Origin: Fasciola hepatica
Taxonomy: Eukaryota > Platyhelminthes > Trematoda > Plagiorchiida > Fasciolidae
DNA: 64,000 nucleotides
NCBI GenBank assembly: GCA_948099385.1
Contig: CANUEZ040000183.1
Span: 4,402,001 to 4,466,000, forward strand
Reading direction: 5' to 3'
This document shows, piece by piece, positions 43,501-48,825 of the stretch. The position numbers and the translations under genes were made by a program. The stretch's first letter is position 1; the number at the start of each line of letters is the position of its first letter. The notes beneath the pieces are model-generated. The model saw only the letters and a list, made by a program, of their open reading frames with translations, ran no database searches and had not been told where the DNA came from.

Positions 43501-46500
43501 AGATTAAAATACAAAATTTATTGAAAGACGGTGTAATAGAACGCGCACATTTGCTCTGGCGTGCCCAAGTACTTGTTGCGACTGCAGTGAGAGAAACGAT
43601 TCCGAAGCTAAGTTTGCCGTCTGAGCAACTAACTAGACGAAAAGAGTGATCATAACGTTTTGTCTACCGTTTTTTATGGTTTTGCTGTCTTCCTGCTTTC
43701 CAGCTTTCATACAGGTATCGCATGAGGAATAAAACCTGAATTGTGGATCTCGCTCGCTCTGTTTTCATCACTGAATCTTGCTTTTGTTGTTGTTCATAAT
43801 ATATTATCTATCTGTACATGATTATCGTCCTGTAATTGAGTGACTCGAAGATAAACGAACCCCAAGTCCCAAGGCAGAGAACACAGGCCCGTCTTACTAC
43901 GCGTACTATAGGCAGGGGATCAAATAATAACAATAACACCTCAACTTGTGGGAAAACTGATCACAGAATCAATACAGTCAAAAAAGGCTTGAAGACGCCC
44001 AGGCAACAATAGACAGGAAGCACTCGAGAGGGTCCTGCAAGAGCGAGCCGAGTGGTTTACAAAGCAAGTCCTTATTTACGGAGGGCATTCCGGCCAATCA
44101 ACTGACGGAAGAGAATCAATGTTTCGAGGGAACACTCACACAAGCGTGGGTGAACAACAAGCGGAGTAATGTGGTTACGAGAAATTACAAGATCATTGAG
44201 AGATGGCCAGGTCAGTCATTCACACGAATAAGGCATATCGGGAGGAAAAGATAATTACGTTCAAACGTTCGTGCCTCGTCATGTAATCCGGCCAATCATT
44301 ATGTGGATAATTCTAAATCCGAGGGGAAATATTACGTAAGCGATAAGATCGAGCAGATAAGAACAACAATTAGACTCGTGACAATCGGGGTCATCATCAT
44401 CATCATTGTACAGCGTTAAACAGTAGGGCAAGTCCCTACAATCGGGGTCAATCGACACTTGTCATTGAAACAAGACTAAAAATTGTGTGACGCAATAGGA
44501 TTGAACAACAAATTTATACACGGGTGAGGAAACGAAAGGGTTTGGTCGGTGCGGAATTTAGTGACAATGCATGAAAACAAAGCAAATCGTTTGGTGAATA
44601 CAAGATAAAATTAGGATAGAAAGCATGGAGTCTGGACTAAACGAGTTTAACGGAGTTTTTCGATATGGAGAGCTGAATTTCTTTGTCCGAATTGAATAAA
44701 TCTTTACACCAACAGCGCGCAGATTGTGGCTTCTGAAGCCATGAGATCTCAATGTCTGAATTGTATTCGGCGCATTTAACATGAACGAAACATGCACCAA
44801 TATGGCGCATATATATGCCTGTTCCATAGTTGTCTGTTATCGATAATGCGGCGATAACAACTTCCTCCGAACCAGCTTCTTCACCTGGTTAAGCCACAAT
44901 CCATTTCAGACAGATTGTATCACGCGCACAGATGTGACCGCATTACTCAAAGGTTTACACGCCCATGCATTTTCGCACGTGATACCGCTCCACTGATGGG
45001 TTGCTCTCACACGTTGTCACTTGCACATGCATGATCATTGCTTTCTGTTCCGTGATCACTGACGCACACGCGCTCATGTACACAAGCATACACTGGTCAC
45101 TCCATTAACTTAAGCACACACACGCCCATGCGTCTACAAGTTGTTCTCTCGGCATACAGTCATGTGGTGACACACACATACATGAACACACGCCAGGGTG
45201 ACCTGGCATCCGTCCTATGGTTACACGCGCACACAGTCCCAAGAACACAGATACAAATCGGCAGATCTTGGACTTTCACTTGTCCAACCAGTCAGCTTCG
45301 CGCATCCCGCTGCGCCTCTATCTGTTCGTCATTCACGCAATCACAACTGTTCTGTGCAGGCGGTTTGACTTGTATGTGACTCAGAAATTCGGAGACATTT
45401 GGTTGTACGATTTTTTTGGTTATCTATGAACGCTCATTAATTACAGTAAAGTATTGCGACTAACAAAGTCTATTGAACGTGCGTCCACTGGTGGTCGGGA
45501 TTTAAAGTCAACCAACCCAAGCGCAATAATCTAGAAAGGCATCAAGCAGCTAGGTGGAACGAAGTAAGTTCACTTATATGGACGTGAAATGTGGAGGGAG
45601 TTTGTCAGAAAGATGTATGTGGTTCATTTTTCGTTACCATCGTGTCCGACGAGTAGTAAGATCAACCGTAAGTGCCTTGATCAAAAATTCTGAGTTCACC
45701 CGATATCACCCCACTCGACTCTTATTTGGGGGGGGGGCATTCTGAACACAAAGTTCACTCCAATTGGCCACAATATATACCACAACTGAAAATCGCAATT
45801 GTTTTTTAATACATGCTTGCTGATGAGTATGTTGGAAGAGGTATACCCTATAACCACAAAGGCCCAGTGCACCACTAGGGATAACGGGCAACTTGACCCT
45901 GAAACTTTGAACGATGAACCTCATAAAATTCTAACAAGTCCGGGGTGGTACCGAACGACAGTGCGCGACTGTCTGCCACCAAATTTACCGGTGATGGCGG
46001 GTATTCGAACCTCTGACCTTCGAGGTGGAAAAGAGTATTCTATCACAGCGTATCCAATTTAGTAGACTTCGTTGGTAGGGCGTTGTGGATGATAAACACG
46101 TCTACTGTACCGTGCCCTATTTTCCGTTCCTCCCAGAGTGGAAGAAACAACGTGGAGGTCAACAGATGACGTCGCAGTCGAAAATGATAAAATGTACAGC
46201 AAACTTAGGAAAAGTGCCTCACGTCTTCATGGTTGGGGTTTAAATGATCCCTCAACCAGCTGACTGGAGACACTGAAGGATATGGCAGCGGACAGTGAAC
46301 AGTGGGGGTCGTGTTATCACTTTCTGTCGAGTCCGAGTGATCAATGTGGGGTTGTACAGTTAGACTGTATTCTGTGTATTGGCAACCAGGGTATTCTTTT
46401 CTTTCCCACCTCTGTAGATCCACTCTCTGTCCACCTTGTATATTCCTACCTTCGATTTCTAAGTGCAACACGGTCAGAGAGAGAGTGGTCAGCAGGGCTC

Positions 46501-48825
46501 GCCCTGCTATTTGACGCTTTGCGATGATGATGAAATAGAAGTCGAACGCTCTAATCCACTCGAACACCACCGCCGGAAGATTGTCGTAACATACCACCAA
46601 GTACTTTGATCAACGTACAAGAATCGTTTCTGAAGCGAAGGTCGAACAGGATCGGACAGAGCAGTAACTAAATAAAAAGAAACACAACACATTGAAGATT
46701 AAAAGACCAATCGGTAGGCATCAATGGGAACATGGTCAAGTCAGACCATAGTGCGTCGTAATATGTGATAGAAAACAAAGCAACTGACGGGCATCATTGC
46801 CACTACCTTTACTACCGGATGCGAACGACGGGTAATAAATCAACGACTGAATAAAAACGTTAGAAAATCCAATATAAATGGATGAAGGCACGCACTGACG
46901 ATGTCATTTTAACTGATAATCAAACGTTTCCAGTTCAACAGTCTAGCCCAAAAACTCAGGACGCTTACGACGCGGTGTTCCCACCATACTCGGGCAATGC
47001 TACGGAGACATCGGTGTTCGAACACCGACAGTCCTCGCCTACTTTCTACCCTCAATGGCCATGTTTCGGAACCGTTTAAAAGAACGGACCTAACGGCCGC
47101 ATTGTACGCTCTACTCTTAACAGACGATCGGATGTTACGCCAGCGCCACAGATGACGGAGGTTGGCAAAAGCCAAACGCGCCCTCTGTATACGCGATGAC
47201 ACTTCATCCGATATCTGTCCACCTAGTGAGATGTAACTGCCCAGGTAACAAAATTTATCCACTTCAGCTAGAGATTTCCCTGTCACGAAGAAGTTTGGTG
47301 TTGAACTAACCCGGTCCTACAGCAGCATTTACCACTCAGAGGGTGCAAAATGCATCCCAAACATTGCTACACTGTTGTTAAGGCTATCTAGAAGAATTTG
47401 CAACTTACTCAGATTTTCACTCAACAGAAAAATATCGTATGCGTATTCTATGTCAGACAGTTTACTGCCTGGAAAAAGATCGACGCCACTATTCTCACAA
47501 GAGGATAGGACTATCTCAAGAATCAGTTCAATCACAAAATTGAAGAGGAAGGGTGAAAGAGGGAAACCCTGACGAGCACCACTTTCCGTGGTGAACTCGG
47601 GTGAAAGATCACCGTAAGCACGAACTCGGCTTCGGCAGTTCGCATACAAGCGTTTAAAAAGAGAAATACATTTCTCTGGCGCATCCTTCAATAAGAAGCA
47701 GCAACAGAGAACTGTGCAGTCGGCTGAGTCGAATGCCGCTTTCAGATCAAGAAAGGCACAGATTGTGAGCCCACGGAAGATGTGTCTGTGATCTAAGGTT
47801 TGCCGAAGAGTGAACATGTGGTCGATACAACCCCAGCCTCGTCTGAAACCGGCTTGATTCTCACGCGTACATATTTCGCGGGCACTGGATAATCGGTGGA
47901 AAATAAGACCGGTGAGCAGTTTAGACGCGATACACACCAAGCTAATTCATCTGTGGTTTTCACAAGAGCACCTGTCACCTTTCTTGTAAATCGGTACAAT
48001 CGCCGATTTACACCATTCCCTGGGAATCCGCTCACTATCTCATATAATTGGGAGTTCTTTCTTAACTCCGAAACCGAAGCATCACCTCCATCCTTGAAAA
48101 AAGATGGAGACAACCCATCCGGTTCAGCGGCTTTGTACATTTTCAAGTAATCTGCCTCTCGCATAATCTTCATTTCTGATGGAGCAGCGATATTCACCTG
48201 CATCGTTTGATTGGCAACTATATTCGAAAGGTCCAGCGTTGAAGTGGGCCAACTGAATTACTCCTTAATGTGCTCCGCCCAACAGTCCAGACGACGTCCC
48301 TGAGAGTGAATCAGTGAGCCGTCGGATTCCTTAATTAACTCACTTACACCGGGTTTCCGTGGACCGGTGCCTCTAATCAAACGGAAAAGGTTGCGAGCAT
48401 TGCCAATGAACGCAGTCTATCCATTTCCCTACATTTCGCAATCCACCACTGCCCACGGTCGTCATAATGACTCGACCCTAGATCAGGTGGTAGCCATCCC
48501 GGCAGCAGCGAAGCAGCCTAATACTAAGACGTGTGCAATATGAGCGACTAGATGAACATAGTGACGCGTCTTTTCCCACGTGTCACGGATGGCGGTGACT
48601 ATTATCGCGATTGAGGCCGAAAACCGCAAGATGCATGATGTGTAGGAGAACGAATGAATCATTTTTCGGACCAGAAAGCTGACACAATTTGATCAATGAA
48701 AAGAAGTGACATGGTGAGAAATGAGGCCAACTAGTCGTGTGTTCACTTACGTCAACGATTTTTTGACAAACAGTGCCCTTTCCAGCACCGGGTCCACCCA
48801 AAATGAAGCACACATTGAATAGCAT
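10381..48825 (-). CDS. CMPK1: UMP-CMP kinase, six-exon host gene (join of exons listed separately)
   Basis: This gene transfers phosphate from ATP to UMP and CMP (and probably dCMP) in pyrimidine nucleotide synthesis, normally in the cytosol. Six exons join to 672 nt, 223 codons plus stop. In order they show the P-loop GGPGAGKGT (residues 10-18), HLSAGELLR (31-39) of the NMP-binding part, GSIVPAKVT (60-68), LIDGFPRN (89-96), a LID segment with R137 and DDN (139-141), and RIDAS near residue 171. All five introns are GT-AG and the phases agree (0, 0, 0, 2, 0). The first 180 residues run collinear with animal UMP-CMP kinases. The C-terminus, 43 residues after that point, is longer than the roughly 14 usual. 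The LID segment is about two residues shorter than in vertebrates. Family assignment is confident; exact ends need transcript data. Confidence 0.93.
10925..11021 (-). CDS. CMPK1: UMP-CMP kinase exon 5 (C-terminal helix, IDAS motif)
   Basis: A 97-nt exon. Its first base completes the split Arg codon from exon 4; 32 codons follow. It reads LRQFKEQCVPVIQFYEAKG, then LVSRIDASTSMEE, collinear with the C-terminal helix and adenine-contacting region of the family. The acceptor is GTGTTGCTCAG and the donor GTAAGT directly follows GAGGAG. Intron 4, separating it from exon 4, is 828 bp. Confidence 0.92.
11850..11920 (-). CDS. CMPK1: UMP-CMP kinase exon 4 (LID)
   Basis: A 71-nt exon between an acceptor ending AATACTACAG and the donor GTCAGT. 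It encodes ICVKRCMGRGLGRIDDNQET and then LQR plus two bases of a split Arg codon. CVKRCMGRG and GRIDDNQET match the LID-flanking segments; Arg137 and the DDN are the conserved residues. The stretch between RG and GR is about two residues shorter than in vertebrate homologues. Confidence 0.92.
12903..13105 (+). mobile_element. tRNA-derived SINE, family 1
   Basis: A box GGTGGTTAAGTGG, B box GGTTTGAATCCCGCC and the same body as the copy at 10108-10335. The shared body of about 140 bp runs through ATGTGGTTCTCCAGTTCAAG to AACAGTGGACTT. It lies in intron 3 of the kinase gene, antisense to it. Confidence 0.85.
13375..13500 (-). mobile_element. tRNA-like SINE, family 2, copy 1 of a close pair
   Basis: Read on the minus strand it shows GGCCTGGTGGTTAGGTGTTC (A box) and GTGTTCCAGTCCC (B box), then CGATGCGC. 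The plus-strand text GTTGGTTCCCAATGGCTTGT recurs in variant form in the copy at 13550 and the one at 39385. Confidence 0.65.
13550..13700 (-). mobile_element. tRNA-like SINE, family 2, copy 2 of a close pair
   Basis: Same orientation and organisation as 13375-13500. It contains the motif GCGCATCGACCGGGCCCCCA and the flank TGGCTCTGAACGGCTTGTTT. The two copies are about 170 bp apart, either as independent insertions or a tandem duplication. Confidence 0.65.
13701..14905. other. No recognisable gene
   Basis: Intron 3 of the kinase gene. Open frames at 13991-14506 have no recognisable motifs. Nothing else supported. Confidence 0.45.
14910..18265 (-). mobile_element. RTE-like non-LTR retrotransposon, family A, degraded copy
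   Basis: It runs antisense to the plus-strand family A element at 29401-32893 and aligns along almost its whole length. The N-terminal endonuclease part lies near 17858-18265 and includes NLSSFNARTFMQ and SETRIQDSS. RT fragments at 16003-16707 include LDLKGAFDSVDRT. LDYADDVVYLFES and the C-terminal segment lie at 15681-16088. It has many stops and frameshifts. A deletion of about 30 bp near 16085 removes the QGCPLSPFLF segment of the RT. The 3' end is the conserved TTTAACGCTGTACGATGA type sequence with a (GAT)n tail, seen here as (ATC)n at 14910-14945. Located in kinase intron 3, in the gene's sense direction. Confidence 0.9.
18266..19460. other. No recognisable gene
   Basis: Intron 3 sequence. 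Nothing recognisable on either strand. Confidence 0.45.
19463..19935 (-). mobile_element. RTE family B relics
   Basis: Two short blocks match family B RT-region DNA on the minus strand. 19463-19540 resembles the segment starting GATACGGTGTTCCCACC at 24780. 19830-19935 resembles the block at 47280-47370 (GGACTAACCCAATCCTGTA against GAACTAACCCGGTCCTACA). The middle, near 19600-19680, resembles 29025-29085. All are strongly diverged. Confidence 0.55.
20343..20492 (-). CDS. CMPK1: UMP-CMP kinase exon 3 (GFPRN core)
   Basis: Fifty codons between an acceptor ending TTATCCATAG and the donor GTGAGT. It carries the core sheet motif NYLIDGFPRNDDN (residues 87-99; Arg95 binds the NMP phosphate), a tryptophan four residues on, and the strand VIVLDCPDD. 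Phase 0 at both ends. Its first codons, AMVDGFKQSG, follow directly from the LLHQ that ends exon 2. Confidence 0.93.
20493..21785. other. Start of kinase intron 2; no gene recognised
   Basis: No domain signature found. The ORF at 21526-21864 has no recognisable motif. A SINE-like segment may lie near 21160-21240 but its boxes are weak. Confidence 0.4.
21790..22335 (-). mobile_element. RTE family B, degraded 3' fragment
   Basis: On the minus strand, NEVSSSMEKARLTFSN and IKGRVYAAAV match the RTE C-terminal region after the RT domain. The continuation toward 21790 matches the family B end, for example GCTGAGGTGGGAAGTGGTTGG against GCTGAGGTGGGTAACGGTTGG in the copy near 42150. Confidence 0.75.
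22746..22845 (-). mobile_element. SINE family 1, partial
   Basis: It matches only the body of family 1: AAGGTCCCAATAGTTCGGG, GTGGTTACGAGCCAGACA, CCGTCTACCACCAAAG. The tRNA-like head is not recognisable here. Confidence 0.65.
22846..23750. other. No recognisable gene
   Basis: Intron 2. No protein signature; the open frame at 23501-23806 is unremarkable. Nothing supported. Confidence 0.45.
23755..23985 (-). mobile_element. RTE-like C-terminal fragment
   Basis: The minus-strand peptide LRIKDRIFCATIRSVLTYG, then KTWVLLAGDTMRLGSFHHRC, matches the RTE region after the RT domain (KLKGRVYCATVRSVLLYG in the family A ORF). Strongly degraded and short. Confidence 0.75.
24375..24445 (-). mobile_element. 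tRNA-like SINE head
   Basis: On the minus strand GGCGCGGTGGTAGCACACA resembles an A box and GGGTCCGAACCC a B box, spaced as in a tRNA. The body has no other copy that I could find in this window. Confidence 0.5.
24575..27610 (-). mobile_element. RTE-like non-LTR retrotransposon, family B, long degraded copy
   Basis: The N-terminal segment (27610-27315) contains RLRTESERRINNKASAKTR. Endonuclease motifs follow: LASF near 27140, VVSVHAPTDCSSSETKDEF near 26770 and VVVIAGYFSAQV, a diverged GDFNAQV. The RT at 25012-25491 carries CAFLDLKAAFDSADCT and QGFPLSPFLFNFV. An internal deletion of about 262 bp at 25011, relative to the copy at 46965, removes the YADD active site. The 3' end near 24586 has a short CTGAAA-type repeat. 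It lies in kinase intron 2, in the gene's sense direction. Confidence 0.9.
27611..28660. other. No recognisable gene; possibly 5' flank of the RTE-B copy
   Basis: Part of this may be the 5' UTR of the RTE-B copy to the left, but no second copy in the window allows testing. The open frame at 27740-28087 shows no family motif. Confidence 0.4.
28668..29024 (+). mobile_element. RTE family B, 5'-truncated recent copy
   Basis: About 357 bp almost identical to 42147-42510. It encodes the RTE C-terminal tail GGQSMTWKEAMKSL and GWGPRDPPAIWLDTL, then the 3' UTR and a (CTGAA)n tail. I count only a handful of base differences between the two copies, so both arose recently or from the same young source. 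Confidence 0.9.
29025..29400 (+). other. Flank or 5' UTR of RTE family A element
   Basis: 29025-29090 resembles a block near 19600-19680, so it belongs to a repeat. GGTTCAATCCCG near 29240 resembles a B box. The 5' end of the family A element cannot be fixed, because the other copy diverges just upstream of 18262. Confidence 0.4.
29401..32715 (+). CDS. RTE family A endonuclease-reverse transcriptase ORF, nearly intact
   Basis: This 1104-codon ORF encodes an AP-type endonuclease followed by a reverse transcriptase, the machinery for target-primed reverse transcription. Endonuclease: NLGSFNVRTLMQ (101-112), SETRIQD (catalytic Glu135), AGDFNAQVG (about 257-265), SDHALV (354-359). RT: AAGPDELPPVLFKLGG, FLDLKGAFDSVD (713-724), GVRQGCPLSPFLFNF (771-785), YADD (816-819). 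C-terminal: DHRCLRSIARIGWN and RLRWLGHVLYM. From about residue 1013 the frame is wrong. The family's conserved tail (MTWQRGMRKC, then GWGPKDPSTSWLETL) sits in another frame up to 32692, because of a one-base slip near 32434-32440. It is antisense to the kinase gene, inside intron 2. The start codon is uncertain. Confidence 0.93.
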   Translation: MNCTTTKNSILHRSSRRLIRTALPIASSGVGSDKCATAQSSLSVIQPLSYVPNHPSLPHLSTHNAPIDNTVDTRNDSLSNSVGNNPLTGNSHFLKPRQPLNLGSFNVRTLMQAGQQACLALTMNSLKIDVCCLSETRIQDSSNVIQLTAPSISSRYILRTSGDEAARAVGQRGVGIVLTDKAEAALLDWIPVNSRLCAVRLQGSVGVRKDSCVKRNLFVISAYAPTECSSDLQKDEFYDALATLVRSSKGSDIVVLAGDFNAQVGKLSVSEACLGGRCALPAKRTDNGDRLLQFCADNRLFLSSTNFRHSSRRTVTWRSNSTGTFSQIDHIAVSYRWRSSVQNCRSYWSTYVESDHALVLMRLSLQLHGHRRKPQTRLAVQRLCDPDVCTRYEQKLAHELGSTENSNVDEHWSHIKQAMHFAAGFACGPRSVVHQRHWISQESLSIMEQKRQLSNRKEMNKMRRKLQRQVTRSLKKDRENWWVNVAEEMEVAAASGNSQRLFKLIRDTSGRRTQVSEAICSRDGEPIHNKQQRLDRWAEYFKEQFSWPHASVVTPVSTTVTSWVISLEPSSEVEVESCIRLLRRGKAAGPDELPPVLFKLGGEALIKSLTALLRDIWNAERIPLIWSESLIVPIFKKGIRNDCSNHRGISLIPIVAKVLASILLHRLTPARERNVREQQAGFRPGRGCIDQIFTLRRLLETRHTHRRPTIMLFLDLKGAFDSVDRTSLFSTLHRKGMPQKFVNLMRSLYSHTSGRVRVYGELSGRFETTSGVRQGCPLSPFLFNFVMDEIMESALQNLQDVGVKLGNSEKLCDLDYADDVVCLFESTEHAQRALDNVARAVAPFGMRFAPSKCKMMLQDWTSTIPSLMLDGEVLAVVDHFTYLGSCVTTDGSTVVEVSTRISKARAAYAGLKHLWRRSDISLKLKGRVYCATVRSVLLYGCETWSLRAEDIRRLEVFDHRCLRSIARIGWNSRVSNDEVRKRVLGTNSENVLSQRIQLSRLRWLGHVLYMATHTSTVPCPILRPSQGVEETTWRSTDDVAARNEKMYSRLRKSRCFTSSWLGSKRPVHQLAGDTEGYGCEPRTVEIVLSLSIESECLIGVRLYS
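32716..32895 (+). mobile_element. RTE family A 3' UTR and (GAT)n tail
   Basis: The sequence after the ORF ends in ACTGTTTAACGCTGTACGAT and then GATGATGATGATG. The same end, inverted, closes the copy at 14910 and forms the stub at 44394. The short trinucleotide tail in place of poly(A) is typical of RTE-clade elements. Confidence 0.85.
32896..33725. other. Mostly unrecognised; SINE-like head near 33195-33290
   Basis: On the minus strand 33290-33195 contains TTGACGGAAAGGTAGGATG (A box-like) and GCGGTTCAAATCTCAG (B box-like), spaced as in a tRNA. The rest has no recognisable content. Confidence 0.45.
33730..34440 (+). mobile_element. RTE-like C-terminal fragment, degraded
   Basis: NIFKYIGSYTAAGDGVDE, LWHRRDICFSLKRRV and ARVWWENCLSNNEVRQRV match, in order, the region after the RT domain (HFTYLGS, LKHLWRRSDISLKLKGRV and ARIGWNSRVSNDEVRKRV in the intact ORF). 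It has several frameshifts and is more diverged than the family A and B copies. Confidence 0.8.
34539..34756. mobile_element. MITE with TA target duplication
   Basis: A 218-bp segment flanked by TA on both sides, with terminal inverted repeats of about 30 bp. The left starts CAGTGTGTCCAAAAAAATTG and the reverse complement of the right starts TGGTCTGTCCAAAAAGCGGG. It has no coding capacity. The TA duplication and CAGTG-type end suggest Tc1/mariner mobilisation. The repeats differ from those of the element at 36661. Confidence 0.75.
35040..35185 (-). repeat. Fragment shared with the RTE-B 3' region
   Basis: It resembles 24600-24700: CACTTGTGCTCCGGATTTGG against CACTTCTGTGCTCTGATTTC, then GTTGTTAACTCGCAGCACCG against GTTGCTACATTCCAGTATCG, and AGAAGTATAAA in both. 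Probably a diverged 3' UTR relic. Confidence 0.5.
35659..35805 (-). CDS. CMPK1: UMP-CMP kinase exon 2 (NMP-binding segment)
   Basis: Forty-nine codons between the acceptor TTTTCTCAG and the donor GTGAAG. It encodes DHGFVHLSAGELLRK, an acidic linker and helix, then GSIVPAKVTCGLLHQ. HLSAGELLR is the family signature that contacts the nucleoside monophosphate; its final Arg (residue 39) is the phosphate-binding arginine. Both ends are phase 0. No start codon begins the exon; it was recognised from its peptide signature and splice sites. Confidence 0.93.
35960..36075 (-). mobile_element. tRNA-like SINE, family 3, diverged
   Basis: It resembles 51125-51270 in the same orientation (GTGGCCAATGAAAGGTTATT against GCGGCCAGTTTATGGCTATC, then GATCGGCGGTGGGAGGAATTGG against GACCGGCGGCGGCGTGGAGATTGG in part). 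On the minus strand a B box-like GGTCCAATTCC is visible. Confidence 0.5.
36076..36658. other. No recognisable gene
   Basis: Kinase intron 1. Nothing supported on either strand. Confidence 0.45.
36661..38230 (-). mobile_element. Tc1/mariner transposon, full length, inactive
   Basis: This 1570-bp element is bounded by TA (36659-36660 and 38231-38232). The terminal inverted repeats are about 120 bp: both ends begin CAGTG and share GACAAAAGTATAAGACCA, ACCATATC, GTCAGAACGA and GAATGC.CGGTAC. The transposase lies on the minus strand. The helix-turn-helix (LRLHEIAELRGRSRNVIGWY) is near 37760-37830. The first catalytic block (FIDEK, with a DDE-type Asp) is near 37420. The second is QHDGASVH, near 37190. 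The third, SPGLSVI followed by NLW, has the acidic codon replaced by TAG at 37078-37076. Frameshifts separate these blocks, so it cannot make transposase. Confidence 0.9.
38233..38826. other. No recognisable gene; possible 5' LTR region of the gypsy element
   Basis: A 5' LTR would be expected just before the gag at 38877. I found no matching sequence downstream to prove one. Otherwise nothing recognisable. Confidence 0.35.
38827..39376 (+). mobile_element. CsRn1-like Ty3/gypsy element, gag N-terminal part
   Basis: 38877-39074 encodes a gag start with YRPKHFDADSSDPSSAEVWD and HWFRTRKSFL, typical of the CsRn1/Boudicca-type gag of trematodes. After a stop near 39072 the frame changes and SSSKQEAAQSFDQLFQKSLA continues the gag. 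The rest of the element resumes at about 42530, after an inserted SINE and RTE copy. Confidence 0.8.
39248..39283. repeat. Perfect 16-bp inverted repeat (hairpin)
   Basis: Arms TGATTCTATACGAGAT and ATCTCGTATAGAATCA are separated by AAGA. It lies in the gag fragment. A hairpin this perfect is unlikely to be ancient. Confidence 0.85.
39385..39676 (-). mobile_element. SINE family 2 insertion
   Basis: AACTCGAACCCAGGAGGAAC gives a B box on the minus strand, and GTTGGCTCTCAATGGTTCAT matches the flank of the copies at 13375 and 13550. The tail near 39640-39676 (CATTATTCAGTATGG) resembles the flank at 13660-13690. Confidence 0.6.
39677..42510 (+). mobile_element. RTE family B, 5'-truncated and inactivated copy
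   Basis: It starts inside the endonuclease (VVSVNIPTDCSSPEAKDEF, then DIMVVAGNINVQAG, where the catalytic GDFN is GNIN). It continues through the linker at 40360-40758 and the RT at 41100-41600 (LTAVFDSVDLTVLWR region, then LEYADVIVL, where YADD reads YADV). The C-terminal part includes EDRRILLVFEHRCLRSIARI. The 3' UTR ends in a (CTGAA)n tail at about 42485-42510. The end from 42147 on is nearly identical to 28668-29024. It is inserted in the CsRn1-like element. Confidence 0.9.
42530..43655 (+). mobile_element. CsRn1-like Ty3/gypsy element, gag end to RT start
   Basis: Continuation of the element at 38827. TLDRETTYELTRSLEMEYQQ (gag end) is followed by a zinc knuckle CFICGYSRHLRLKC and CKRCDKAEHF, in the CsRn1-type arrangement. 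The protease site is LTDTGSSDS (around 43120), and the RT N-terminus is NLLKDGVIERAHLLWRAQVL. Many frameshifts. The RT core, RNase H and integrase are missing; sequence after 43655 does not continue them. Confidence 0.85.
43656..44393. other. No gene; possible gypsy 3' LTR remnant
   Basis: AATAAAACCTGAATTGTGG at about 43720 looks like a polyadenylation signal in an LTR-like context directly after the truncated pol. There is no second copy for comparison. The remainder is unrecognised. Confidence 0.35.
44394..44437 (-). mobile_element. RTE family A stub with target-site duplication
   Basis: Only the last ~44 bp of the element is present: (TCA)n, then TTGTACAGCGTTAAACAGTA and GGGCAAGTCC. It is flanked by the perfect 13-bp duplication ACAATCGGGGTCA at 44381-44393 and 44438-44450. 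An extreme 5' truncation during target-primed reverse transcription explains it. Confidence 0.88.
44451..45929. other. No recognisable gene
   Basis: Intron 1 of the kinase gene. It contains a CA/CACA-rich stretch near 45060-45240 and a G9 run at 45728. No protein or RNA signature found. Confidence 0.45.
45930..46032 (-). mobile_element. SINE family 1, part 1 (interrupted)
   Basis: Body and B box (GATGGCGGGTATTCGAACCT on the plus strand) of SINE family 1. The A-box half resumes at 46534, beyond an RTE-A fragment. Confidence 0.75.
46033..46533 (+). mobile_element. RTE family A, 5'-truncated 3' fragment
   Basis: It aligns with the end of the family A element: ATCACAGCGTATCCAATTTA against GTCACAGCGTATCCAACTTA at about 32380. 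It continues through the ORF end and 3' UTR to TTTGACGCTTTGCGATGATG. It is inserted inside a SINE, so it is younger than that SINE copy. Confidence 0.88.
46534..46580 (-). mobile_element. SINE family 1, part 2 (interrupted)
   Basis: AACGCTCTAATCCACTCGAA and CACCACCGCCGG match the A-box end of the copy at 50840-50985 (AACGCTCTAAACCACTCAAG, CACTGCCGG). Confidence 0.72.
46581..46964. other. No recognisable gene
   Basis: Short stretch between two RTE fragments; nothing recognised. Confidence 0.45.
46965..48455 (-). mobile_element. RTE family B, truncated copy
   Basis: Very similar to 24770-25980. The RT at 47329-47940 carries LTICAFLDLKAAFDSADCT, ARQGFPLSPFLFNFV and IEYAYDIFLLSE. The active-site YADD thus reads YAYD, a loss of one catalytic Asp. 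The C-terminal segment at 46909-47286 includes EVDKFCYLGSYISLGGQ. It is truncated at both ends, lacking the endonuclease and the 3' tail. It lies just inside kinase intron 1, near exon 1. Confidence 0.9.
48751..48825 (-). CDS. CMPK1: UMP-CMP kinase exon 1 (P-loop)
   Basis: Twenty-five codons from the first ATG in this frame (48825-48823) to GAC, followed by the donor GTAAGT. The exon holds the beta strand VCFIL and the ATP-binding P-loop GGPGAGKGT, then VCQKIVD. Start choice: the frame stays open upstream but has no earlier ATG, and the distance from Met to the P-loop fits cytosolic family members. The exon ends in phase 0. Confidence 0.92.
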
